Source: Pseudofulvimonas gallinarii (lineage in GTDB: Bacteria > Pseudomonadota > Gammaproteobacteria > Xanthomonadales > UBA2363). From it: a stretch of 46,195 bases of DNA. The position numbers and the translations under genes are program-made. Below are positions 25,570 to 34,244 of the stretch, in pieces. The stretch covers positions 1 through 46,195 of the forward strand of contig NZ_SMAF01000025.1 of assembly GCF_004343305.1 (NCBI RefSeq), written 5' to 3'. The notes beneath the pieces were generated by a model, which worked only from the letters and a program-made list of their open reading frames with translations, was not told the DNA's origin and searched no databases. Positions within the stretch are counted from its first letter, which is position 1. Each line of letters starts with the position of its first letter.

Positions 25570-26126
25570 CGCGTCGGACCGGCGTTCATCCAGCGCAGCC
25601 AGCGCGACAGCACATCGACGCCACGGGTCACATGGCTGCGCCAGTTGCCATCGGCCAGCCCGGTGCGGATCACCAGGCGACCTTCCTGCGACACCCGCGC
25701 CGCGACATCGGCCAGCAAGGGTGACTGTGCTTCCGGCGGCAGGAACTGCAGGACATCGAGCAGCGTGACGCTGCCGCGATGGTGGGGAAGCCCGGCGGTC
25801 GCGTCCACGGCCATCAGCCGGGCATGCGGCAACTGCGTTCGCGCGATGGCGAGTCGGCCCTGTTCGACCTTGCCTCCGTCGTTGTCGACGCCGGTGTACT
25901 CCAGGTCCACGCCACAGGCTCGCAGCGCATGCACGAGCAGGCCGATGCCGCAGCCGATGTCGAGCAGAGGCGCCCGGGTATCACGCAATGCTTCGGCGAC
26001 GCCGCCGTAAAGCGGATCGCTGCCCAGCTTGCTGCGCGCGTACCAGTACAGCCAGCGGTCGGGCAGGAAGCTGTCGGCGATGCGACGCCGTATCCCAGGA
26101 TCCAGCGGCTGCGGTCCGGTGCTCAT
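25422..26126 (-). CDS. Class I SAM-dependent methyltransferase
   Basis: This 234-residue protein has a Rossmann methyltransferase core: LLDIGCGIGLLVHAL (motif I), YTGVDNDGGKVEQGR, LMAVDATAGLPHHRGSVTLLDVLQFLPP (motif IV region) and LVIRTGLADGNWR. An N-terminal segment (PDRWLYWYARSKLGSDPLYGG) is typical of a group encoded next to lipid or glycan genes. The substrate is unknown. ATG 26126 is chosen because the upstream extension of the open frame has no similarity. Its 3' end overlaps the deacetylase gene by 148 bases in convergent orientation. Confidence 0.82.
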   Translation of the reverse strand: MSTGPQPLDPGIRRRIADSFLPDRWLYWYARSKLGSDPLYGGVAEALRDTRAPLLDIGCGIGLLVHALRACGVDLEYTGVDNDGGKVEQGRLAIARTQLPHARLMAVDATAGLPHHRGSVTLLDVLQFLPPEAQSPLLADVAARVSQEGRLVIRTGLADGNWRSHVTRGVDVLSRWLRWMNAGPTRYPGRDALAAELSSHGLTATFTPLWGRTPFNNWLVVASRQSSGSGTTVR

Positions 26127-27250
26127 GCCCACGCCGTCCTGCGTTTCGCGGCCGATGGAAGTGCGCAGTCGATGACGCGGGTACCTTGCATGCCGCCTTC
26201 TCCCGGCGCGGTCGGCGCCCGTGTCTGCGTGGAAGCGACGCATGGTAGCAACGCCTCGCCGGACGCGTGGGTCTGGTCCGCTGCCGGGACAAGGGTGGCC
26301 GCAACCGTTGCCGCCGACAGGCAGGCCGTTTGCCGGAGAGGTGGTCATCGCAGGGACCGGCGACGCCCGCTCCGCCGCCGCACGGACGGTCGGGCGTGAT
26401 GGCATGGGCCTGCCTGGTCCGGATGCAGGCATCTCCCTTGCGGTTGCGGCGACGGAGGCACAGCGGCCATGAAGGACCGGCGACCGCTTTCGAACTGGGA
26501 CCCTGGGCGCCCGCGCCTCTCCGCCGACGTTCTGGCTGCCACCCGTGTTCCTGCCAACAATGGCCTTGGCAACGGCATCTTTGGCTGGGCCAGCCCGGAC
26601 CGTCTCGCGGGATACCGGGTGTCGCTGGAGGCGACGGCGATCCCGCTTCCGGTCCAGCCCGGTTGCACCCGCAGACGGTGCACGGCGGCCGGCTGGCCAT
26701 CCCGGAACAGTGCCTGCGGCTCGGGCAGCGGACGCGCATGTGAGCGATGACCTCCTGCTGGCGCCGCCGGGTGTACCCGAAGGCACCTGCGCGACGATCG
26801 CGGTACGGGCCCATCCTGCCGAGCACTGTCCCACGATCAACCGGAAGCGGCCCGTGCATCCCGCCGTCTGGTCGACGGGACGCCAATGGCAGCGCGTCGA
26901 GCCGTTGGCCATGGCGCCGGAGGGCGCCCGTTTCCGCCAGCCCGTCCTGGCGGACGGCCAGGACAGTCGCCTTACCGCTACAGCAGAGGCCCTTTTCGTC
27001 CCCATCTTCCTGGCTGCGAAGACAGGAACGGCATCCGCGTCGACGGCTTCGAGCCGCGGTCCTGGCCGGTCATGGGCACTCGGCGATGGCGGGGGCCGTA
27101 CGGCCCGGGGAGGGGTGTCGCGGCGTTCGCGCGGAACGACCGGGCACCGCTTCGGCCCGCCGGCGAAATCGCCTGTGCGCCGCCGTGGCGAACAGGATGA
27201 CGTTTTTGCGCTTCCTTCCCGCAGACATGTCCATCCCTGGGGAACAATCC
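26127..27250. other. Long intergenic region, no gene recognised
   Basis: These 1.1 kb separate the methyltransferase start and the split secreted-protein gene. Several long open frames exist on both strands, as expected at this GC content, but none has family motifs, a ribosome site or a plausible composition. The promoter of the gene at 27251 should lie near its right end. Low-complexity proline/arginine translations dominate. Confidence 0.5.
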
Positions 27251-27793
27251 ATGCACGCAGCCATCACCGGGCTCTTCCTGGCGGCACTGACCACCACCGT
27301 CTGCGCTGACGGCACGCCCACGGGCACCAATCTCATCGTCAATGGCGGCTTCGACGGTGGGCTGTCCGGCTGGCAGGTCCTCTATGAGCGTCCCGCGACC
27401 TGGTGGCCGATGGATGCCAACGGCGATCCGGCGTCCGGATCGGCCTTCCTGCGCAACGCCTACGTCGGCAACGGCGCCACGAGCGCCATCCTGATGCTGT
27501 GCATCCCGGTCAAGGGTGGCGAGACCGTGTATGCCAGCGGCGACGTGCTGTTGCCGGAACACATGGATCCCGAAGGCCATCGGGCATCGATTCTCGTCTG
27601 GTCGCATTTCGGCGAGAACTGCTTCGCGGACGGCGAACCGGTCACGTATCCCACGCTGTACGAGCAGGGACCGGACTGGCAGTTCATCGAAGGAACCGGC
27701 GTCGTGCCGCCGGGCGCCGACTTCATTTCGGTGATGCTGGGCGTGGGCAAAAGCCACGACGTCACGGAAATCGGCGACGCCTACTTCGACAAC

Positions 27794-27801
27794 ATTTTCG
27801 T
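27794..27801. repeat. 8-bp target-site duplication, left copy
   Basis: ATTTTCGT directly abuts the left inverted repeat of the insertion sequence. The identical octamer at 29185-29192 abuts the right end. An 8-bp duplication is characteristic of ISL3-family transposition. Confidence 0.92.
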
Positions 27802-29184
27802 GGGTCTTCGTGATTCCGAGTGGGTGATTCGCGGGTCATGATCACGATGCGCCCCGCGCTGGCGTTGAATTTGCGGTCCATCGGCGGCGCCCGGATTTCT
27901 GGCACGCTTTGGTCATGGCCAGATCCCATGCAAGGCAGCGTCGCCTGCTCGACGCATATCGGTTCCGAGGCTTCCGACCGCAAGCGCAGGTCAAGGGCGT
28001 GTTCGGCGATCCCGAGGCGCGCGTCGTCACCCTTGTTCGGCGGGGAAAAAAACGATCTGCGGTGCGTGCGGCTCGAATCAGCTCGGCTGGTACGACCGCA
28101 AGACGCGGCGGGTACGCGATCTGTCCTGCGGCGACACGCGCGTCTGGCTGGACCTGGAAGTCCGTCGCGTCGACTGCAGGCGCTGCGGCAAGGTGAAGAC
28201 CGAGCGGCTCGACTTTCTGGCCGACAATCCGTTCTACACCAAGCGTTTCGCCTGGCACATCGGACGGCGTTGTCGGCAGGCCACCATCAGCGATGTGGCG
28301 AAGGAGTTCAAGCTCGACTGGCAAACGGTCAAGGCGCTGGACAAGCAGTACATGGCCGAGCAGGTCCGCCGTGCCGGGCTGCCCGGTCCGAAAGTGATCG
28401 GAATCGACGAGATCTCGATCCGCAAGGGCCACACCTACCGCATCGTGGTCAGCGACCTGATCCGCAAGCGGCCGATCTGGTTCGGCGGCGCCGACCGCTC
28501 CGAAGCCAGCATGGGCCAGTTCTATACCGCGCTGGGAACAAGGAAATCTGCGGGTATCCGCCTTGCCGTGATGGACATGTGGCGCCCGTTCCGCACCGCC
28601 ACTCAAGCGCACGCGCCCAAGGCAGCCATCCTGTTCGACAAGTTCCACGTCATGCGCCACCTGGGCGAGGCACTGGATGCCGTGCGCAAGAGCGAGTACG
28701 CCCGCCTGGCCGGCCGCGACCGGGCCTACATCAAGGGGCAGAAGTACACGCTGCTGTCGAGTCGAGAGAACCTCAGTCTCGACGGCCGGGCCGCACTCAA
28801 GCGCTTGCTGACGGCGAACAAGCGGCTCAACACGGCCTACCTGCTCAAGGAACGGTTCGGTCAGCTGTGGGACTACCGCAGCGAAGCGTGGGCGCGAAAG
28901 TACTTCGACCAGTGGCGCGCCTCGCTGCGATGGCAACGCCTGCCGAGCTTCGAGAAGTTCGCCGCCATGATCGAGCGACACTGGGACGGCATCGCCGCCT
29001 ACTGCAGACCCGAGAACAAGGTGTCGCTCGGCTTCGTCGAAGGACTCAACAACAAGATCCGCGTCATCCAGCGACGCGCCTACGGCCTGCGCGACGAGGA
29101 GTACCTGCGACTGAAGATCCTCACCTGCATGCTGCCGGAGCTGTGAGAATCCGTGACAGTACCCACACGATTTCACGAAGACCC
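27802..29184 (+). mobile_element. ISL3-family insertion sequence, complete, 1383 bp
   Basis: The ends are imperfect inverted repeats that share GGGTCTTCGTGA and match at 20 of 24 positions (27802-27825 and 29161-29184). The flanking octamer ATTTTCGT is duplicated exactly. The cargo is a single transposase gene in two frames. The intact ends and exact duplication point to a recent insertion, and the split gene on both sides can be joined without loss. Confidence 0.92.
27915..29146 (+). CDS. ISL3-family transposase, split by frame change at an A7 run
   Basis: The first part starts at ATG 27915 (MARSHARQRRLLDAYRF) and runs in one frame to the A7 run at 28046-28052. The sequence then continues one base back, as KKTICGACGSNQLGWYDRKTRR, a zinc-finger region with CGACG and CRRCG, and on through the DDE-type core: IGIDEISIRKGHTY, FDKFHVMRHLGEA, and EGLNNKIRVIQRRAYGLRDEEY. 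With a -1 shift the product is about 410 residues, the usual ISL3 size; without it translation stops at 28196 after 93 residues. The shift could be programmed (heptamer A AAA AAA), a mutation, or a sequencing error. Confidence 0.88.
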
Positions 29185-29192
29185 ATTTTCGT
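29185..29192. repeat. 8-bp target-site duplication, right copy
   Basis: This is the second copy of ATTTTCGT, adjoining the right inverted repeat at 29184. It restores the reading frame of the interrupted gene when one copy and the element are removed. Confidence 0.92.
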
Positions 29193-29241
29193 AAGCATTG
29201 AAAACACGAATGCGATCTTTGCCGACGGCTTCGAACCCTGA

Positions 29242-29711
29242 GCAGCCCGGCGCGCCGTCGCACGGCACTTGAGGCAACCGGACACCCCGCCCACCAGAAC
29301 GGACCGGGCCGCTATCCCGCTTCAGCCCGTACCGGCGGCGCTGAACGGCGCCATCCGCGATGTACGGTGTGCCGCTGCCCGGCGATGAACCGGTTCCGGT
29401 GAGAGCGCCGGAACCCGCGGTCGGCGCGGCGCCAGTGTCGTAAGTGCCCGTAGCGGCCCGCTGCGCAAGCCTTGCGCGGTGCCGCGGCCCGCGCCTGGCC
29501 GGGATCCCTCCCCGCGGGATCACTGCGTCAGGCGTTCCCGGCTTCGACACGATAGTCCGGGCGTTCCGCGATGGCGCCCGTCCACAAAGGCCGGTTTGCC
29601 CGCGCCCGGGCGCTGGCACACATGTCCGCTCACCCGCTCACCCCGCATGCGCGCCTGTGTCCGCCTGCAGGGACGCTGTGGCGCCAGCGCAGGCGTTGCG
29701 AACCGGGATGG
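29242..29711. other. Intergenic region, no gene recognised
   Basis: These 470 bases lie between the convergent tail of the split gene and putA. The open frames here are not gene-like. I saw no clear terminator with a T run. Confidence 0.5.
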
Positions 29712-32700
29712 TCAGGCGTCCAGCGTCAGCAGGCTGGCATTGCCGCCCGCCGCAGTGGTGTTGATGGTGACGGTGCGTTCGCTGGCGAAGCGTGCGAGGT
29801 AATGCGGGCCGCCCGCCTTCGGGCCGGTACCGGACAGGCCTTCGCCACCGAAGGGCTGTACGCCGACGACCGCGCCGACCTGGTTGCGATTGACGTAGCA
29901 GTTGCCGGCGCGGACGCGCGAGACGATGTGTTCGACGGTGTCGTCGATGCGGCTGTGTACGCCCAGCGTCAGGCCGTAGCCGGTGGCGTTGACCTGGTCG
30001 ATCACCGCGTCGAGGTCGCGCGACCGGTAGCGCAGCACATGCAGGACGGGGCCAAACACTTCGCGTTCGAGCACCGACAGCGCGGGAATCTCGAAGGCAT
30101 GCGGTGCAACGAAGCAGCCATGGCTGACCGACTCCGGCAGCGTGACGGCGTGGATCAGACGCGCTTCCCTGTGCATGCGTTCGATATGCGCCTGCAGCGT
30201 GCGCCGCGCATCCTCGTCGATCACCGGGCCGACGTCGGTGGACAGGTTGGCCGGATCGCCGACGACCAGCTCCGCCATGGCGCCGGCCAGCATGGTCATG
30301 ACCTTGTCGGCGATGTCGTCCTGCACCAGCAGCACGCGCGCCGCGGAACAGCGCTGGCCGGCCGAATCGAAAGCCGACACCAGCGCATCCTTGACCACCT
30401 GTTCGGGCAGCGAGGACGAGTCGGCGATCATCGCGTTCTGCCCGCCGGTCTCGGCGACCAGCGCGGCAATGGGCGCATTGCGCGCCGCCAGTGCGCGGTT
30501 GATCGCCCAGGCGGTCTCGGTGGAACCGGTAAACGCGACGCCGGCGACGCGTGCGTCGCTGGTCAGGGCGGCGCCGACCGTGCCGCCGTCACCGGGCAGG
30601 AACTGCAGGACCTCGGCGGGCACCCCGGCGTGGTGAAGCAGCGTCGTTGCCAGGTGCGCGACCAGCGTCGTCTGTTCAGCCGGCTTGGCGATGACGGCGT
30701 TGCCGGCGACCAGGGCAGCGGCGACCTGGCCCACGTAGATGGCGAGCGGGAAGTTCCAAGGCGAAATGCAGACAAAAACGCCGCGGCCGTGCAGGTGCAG
30801 CTGGTTGCTCTCGCCGGTCGGACCCGGCAGCGTCAGCGGCGTACCGAACTGCCCGCGCGCCTGCTGCGCGTAGTAGCGCAGGAAATCGACGGCCTCACGC
30901 ACTTCGGCGATCGCCGCTGCCAGGGACTTGCCGGCTTCGCGCACGCACAGCGCGATCAGTTCCGGCCGGCGTTCCTCGAGCAGGTCGGCGGCCTTGAGCA
31001 GTGCCTGCGCGCGTGGCTCGACGCCGCCCCGGTCCCATGCCGGCTGCGCCTTCACCGCGGTGTCCAGCGCGCGCTGCACCAGCGCCGCATCCGCCGCCTG
31101 CCAGGCGCCGACGCGCTGGCGGCGGTCGGCCGGATTGGTGACGCCACGATCGGGCGAGCCAGCCGTGAAACCCGGCACCAGCGGCGTCGCCGTCCAGGTG
31201 CGGTCGGCGGCACTGATCTGCGCGGCAAGCGCGTGGAGGTCGGCGTCGTTGGCCATGTTGAATCCTCGGGAATTACGGCGGCTGGCACCGTACAGATCGG
31301 CCGGCAGGGGAATGTGCGGATGCGCCTTCGGCTCGTTCGCGGCGACCGTGCCGACCGGATCGGCGACCAGGTCCGACACCGCCAGGGACTCGTCGACGAT
31401 GCGGTTGACGAAGCTGGTGTTGGCGCCGTTCTCCAGCAGGCGGCGCACGAGGTAGGGCAGCAGGTCCTCATGGCTGCCGACCGGTGCATAGACGCGGCAG
31501 GCCAGGCCGCGGTCACCCTCGCCGATCACCGCCTCGTACAGGTCTTCGCCCATGCCGTGCAGGCGCTGGAACTCGAACTGGCGGTCGCCGGCCAGATGCT
31601 CGATCGAGGCAATCGTATGTGCGTTGTGCGTGGCGAACTGCGGGAAGAAGGCGGCCGGATCGGCCAGCAGCTTGCGCGCGCAGGCCAGGTAGGACACGTC
31701 GGTATTCGCCTTGCGCGTGTACACCGGATAGCCGTCGTGGCCATTCTCCTGCGCGCGCTTGATCTCGGCATCCCAGTACGCGCCCTTGACCAGGCGCACG
31801 CACCAGCGGCGGCCGTGGCGATGCGCGCGTTCGGCCAGCCAGTCGATCACCGCCGGTGCACGCTTCATGTAGGCCTGCACTGCCAGGCCGAAACCGTTCC
31901 AGCCGGCCAGGTCCGGATCGGCGAACACCGGCTCCATCACTTCCAGCGACAGCTCCAGCCGATCGGCTTCCTCGGCGTCGACGGTCAGGGCGATGCCCTG
32001 GTCGCGCGCCAGGCGGGCGAGGTCGAGCAGCTTCGGTACCAGCTCGGCGAGGACGCGCGCGCGCTTGGCGACTTCGTAGCGGGGATGCAGCGCCGACAGC
32101 TTCACCGAGATGCTGGGCGCGACATAGATGTCGGCATACGGACCGGCGGCACCGATGGCACGGATCGCGTCCTGGTAGGACGTGAAATAGCGTTCGGCAT
32201 CGCGCGTTGTCAGCGCCGCCTCGCCGAGCATGTCGAAGGAATGGCGGTAGGCGCGGTTGTCCTTGTCGCGCGAACGCTTCAGCGCTTCCTTGATGGTGCG
32301 GCCCATGACGAACTGGTGACCCATGATCTTCATCGCCTGGCGCACCGCCAGCCGGATGACCGGTTCGCCACTGCGACCGATCAGGCGCCGCAGCGCGCCG
32401 CTGAAACTGCGCCGCGTGTCTTCCGACAGCGCGACCAGGCGCCCGGTGAGCATCAGGCCCCAGGTCGAGGCATTGACCAGCACCGAATTGCTCTTGCCCA
32501 GGTGCTTGTCCCAGTCCGCCTCGCTCAGCTTGTCGGCGATCAGCTTGTCGGCGGTGTCGGCGTCGGGGATGCGCAGCAGTGCTTCGGCCACGCACATCAG
32601 CAGCACGCCTTCCTCGCTGGACAGGTCGTACTGGCGCATGAAGGACTCGACCGCCGAGGCCTGGCTGGCGCGCGCGCGTACCGCCTCGACCAGCGCCGCG

Positions 32701-32858
32701 GCGCGCGCCAGCACGCGATCGCGCTCGTCGGCCGGCAATGTCGCCTGCGCCAGCAGCGGTGCGAGGCAGGCCGCTTCATCGGCGTGCCACAGTGCCGTCA
32801 TCGCGGCGCGGGTGGCGTCCGGCGCCGGCGGCAGCTCGTTCAACAGGATCGGATTCAC
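29712..32858 (-). CDS. putA: Bifunctional proline dehydrogenase / glutamate-semialdehyde dehydrogenase PutA
   Basis: This 1048-residue enzyme oxidises proline to glutamate in two steps. The FAD-dependent proline dehydrogenase half has SVKLSALHPRYE, and YAPVGSHEDLLPYLVRRLLENGANTSFVNRI near residues 455-485. The NAD-dependent aldehyde dehydrogenase half has ISPWNFPLAIYVGQ, FTGSTETAWAIN, ETGGQNAMI and the catalytic Cys in SAGQRCSAARV. The N-terminus lacks the ribbon-helix-helix DNA-binding domain of E. coli PutA, so this form should not act as its own repressor. ATG 32858 (MNPILLNELPPAPD) matches the type lacking that domain. Confidence 0.96.
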   Translation of the reverse strand: MNPILLNELPPAPDATRAAMTALWHADEAACLAPLLAQATLPADERDRVLARAAALVEAVRARASQASAVESFMRQYDLSSEEGVLLMCVAEALLRIPDADTADKLIADKLSEADWDKHLGKSNSVLVNASTWGLMLTGRLVALSEDTRRSFSGALRRLIGRSGEPVIRLAVRQAMKIMGHQFVMGRTIKEALKRSRDKDNRAYRHSFDMLGEAALTTRDAERYFTSYQDAIRAIGAAGPYADIYVAPSISVKLSALHPRYEVAKRARVLAELVPKLLDLARLARDQGIALTVDAEEADRLELSLEVMEPVFADPDLAGWNGFGLAVQAYMKRAPAVIDWLAERAHRHGRRWCVRLVKGAYWDAEIKRAQENGHDGYPVYTRKANTDVSYLACARKLLADPAAFFPQFATHNAHTIASIEHLAGDRQFEFQRLHGMGEDLYEAVIGEGDRGLACRVYAPVGSHEDLLPYLVRRLLENGANTSFVNRIVDESLAVSDLVADPVGTVAANEPKAHPHIPLPADLYGASRRNSRGFNMANDADLHALAAQISAADRTWTATPLVPGFTAGSPDRGVTNPADRRQRVGAWQAADAALVQRALDTAVKAQPAWDRGGVEPRAQALLKAADLLEERRPELIALCVREAGKSLAAAIAEVREAVDFLRYYAQQARGQFGTPLTLPGPTGESNQLHLHGRGVFVCISPWNFPLAIYVGQVAAALVAGNAVIAKPAEQTTLVAHLATTLLHHAGVPAEVLQFLPGDGGTVGAALTSDARVAGVAFTGSTETAWAINRALAARNAPIAALVAETGGQNAMIADSSSLPEQVVKDALVSAFDSAGQRCSAARVLLVQDDIADKVMTMLAGAMAELVVGDPANLSTDVGPVIDEDARRTLQAHIERMHREARLIHAVTLPESVSHGCFVAPHAFEIPALSVLEREVFGPVLHVLRYRSRDLDAVIDQVNATGYGLTLGVHSRIDDTVEHIVSRVRAGNCYVNRNQVGAVVGVQPFGGEGLSGTGPKAGGPHYLARFASERTVTINTTAAGGNASLLTLDA

Positions 32859-33188
32859 GGCGGCGGGTCGTGCGGCTGGATTCGGGATGCGAAGTGTAGC
32901 CGTCCGTCGCAGCTGCGGGCGGGCGGATCATCGGCAGCGCAGCCGCACGCCACCGTATGGCGAATCGCCATGCCCGGGTCTTGCTGATGCCGGGGACAGG
33001 CGCGGCTTGCCGGCCGGCAGGAAGGCGAGTCCGGACAGGGCGATTGCCCGGCAATGGTCCCGATCCCGAGGCCTGGCTGCCCACGCTCGCCACCGCCAGG
33101 CGTCGCGGGTGACAATGCGCCGCATGCAGTCAGGATCATTGCCGCGGCTTCGCGCCGCGATCGCGGCCACCGCGCCGGGTGGCTGGCG
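32859..33188. other. Divergent intergenic region between putA and panE
   Basis: These 330 bases hold the upstream regions of putA and the panE-like gene, which face away from each other. I saw no convincing promoter boxes, riboswitch or repeat. The frames crossing it are shadows of putA. Confidence 0.45.
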
Positions 33189-34244
33189 ATGAGCGCGACA
33201 CCCGGCGACCTTGACGGCCGCGAGGGGGCCGGCGCACGCATCGCCGTGTTCGGGACAGGCAGCATCGGCGGCTGGCTGGGTGGTCGCCTGGCCGGCCATG
33301 CGCGCGTGGCACTGGTCGCGCGCCCGCAGGTCGCCGACGACATCAGCACGAACGGCCTCACGCTGACGGCGTTCGATGGCTGGCAGCGGCGCGTTTCGCC
33401 GGGAGAAGTCGAAGTGGTCACTTCGGCGGAAGCGGTTTCCAACGCACGGCTCGTGCTGGTGACGGTGAAGTCGGCGGGGACCGCGCAGGCCGGCCGCGAA
33501 CTGGCCCGGCACCTGCGGCCGGGCACACTGGTGATCAGCTTCCAGAATGGACTGCGCAACGCACGGATGCTTGCCGCGGAGCTGCCCGACTGCACGGTCC
33601 TCGCCGGCATGGTGCCCTACAACGTCGTCCGGCTCGGGCCGGGCCGCTGGCACCAGGGCACGTCGGGCCGGCTGATGGTGGCCGCGCATGCGCAGCTGGC
33701 GGCTTTTCTGCCGCTGTTCGAAGCGGCTGGCCTGCCTTTGCAGCCGCGTGGGGACATCGCCGCCGTCCAGGCCGGGAAACTGCTGCTCAACCTCAACAAT
33801 GCCATCAATGCACTGGCGGACATCCCGCTGCGCGAACAGCTGGCGCAGCGTGGTTGGCGGTGCTGCCTCGCGCTGGCGCAGGCCGAAGCGCTGCGGGTTT
33901 TCGCTGCCGCCGGCATCGCGCCGGCGCGGGTGACGCCGTTGCCGCCGACGTGGCTGCCGGCATTGCTGCGCCTGCCCGATGCGCTGTTCACGCGTCTGGC
34001 GGCGCGGATGCTGCGCATCGATCCGCTGGCGCGCTCGTCGATGTGGGAAGACCTGGCCGCCGGGCGGCCCACGGAAGTCGACTGGATCCAGGGCGAGATC
34101 GTGGCACTGGGTGGCCATCATGGCCTGGCGACGCCGGTCAACGCGCGGCTGGTCCAGCTCGTCCACGAGGCCGGCCGTCAGCGACGGGCATGGACTGCCG
34201 CGGCCTTGCTGGCCGACCTTGAAGCCGCGGCGATGACGGCATGA
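33189..34244 (+). CDS. panE: 2-dehydropantoate 2-reductase family protein
   Basis: This 351-residue NADPH-dependent reductase makes pantoate from ketopantoate for coenzyme A synthesis. The dinucleotide fold is IAVFGTGSIGGWLGGRLAG at about residues 18-36. LVTVKSAGT carries the family Lys, SFQNGLRN the Asn, and KLLLNLNNAINALADIPL the catalytic Lys-Asn helix. The C-terminal SSMWEDLAAGRPTEVDWIQGEIV is also conserved. PanE paralogues with other substrates exist, so the symbol is probable rather than certain. The start ATG 33189 follows a frame open upstream without similarity. It overlaps the next gene by ATGA. Confidence 0.88.
   Translation: MSATPGDLDGREGAGARIAVFGTGSIGGWLGGRLAGHARVALVARPQVADDISTNGLTLTAFDGWQRRVSPGEVEVVTSAEAVSNARLVLVTVKSAGTAQAGRELARHLRPGTLVISFQNGLRNARMLAAELPDCTVLAGMVPYNVVRLGPGRWHQGTSGRLMVAAHAQLAAFLPLFEAAGLPLQPRGDIAAVQAGKLLLNLNNAINALADIPLREQLAQRGWRCCLALAQAEALRVFAAAGIAPARVTPLPPTWLPALLRLPDALFTRLAARMLRIDPLARSSMWEDLAAGRPTEVDWIQGEIVALGGHHGLATPVNARLVQLVHEAGRQRRAWTAAALLADLEAAAMTA

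Larger units (their letters stand above)
27251..29241 (+). pseudogene. Secreted carbohydrate-binding-like gene split by ISL3 element
   Basis: The 5' part (27251-27801) encodes a signal peptide (MHAAITGLFLAALTTTVCA) and a beta-sandwich with NLIVNGGFDGGLSGWQV near residue 30 and FISVMLGVGKSHDVTEIGDAYFDNIF near the end, the pattern of carbohydrate-binding modules of the CBM4/9 or CBM22-like fold. After codon 183 the frame enters the insertion sequence and stops at 27841 (196 residues). Removing the element and one 8-bp target copy joins the reading frame to 29193-29241, giving DNIFVSIENTNAIFADGFEP and a stop, 199 residues in all. Only the C-terminal tail is replaced, so the truncated product may still fold. 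Confidence 0.85.

Noticed and set aside
27842-29263. A 473-codon minus-strand frame opposite the ISL3 transposase
   Set aside because: The transposase motifs are on the plus strand, and the minus frame crosses the element end and the target duplication, which a real gene of the element would not.
29571-32987. A 1138-codon open frame on the plus strand opposite putA
   Set aside because: It is the antisense shadow of putA, which has complete domain motifs on the minus strand. The plus frame has shadow composition (rich in Arg, Gln, His, Asp) and no motifs.
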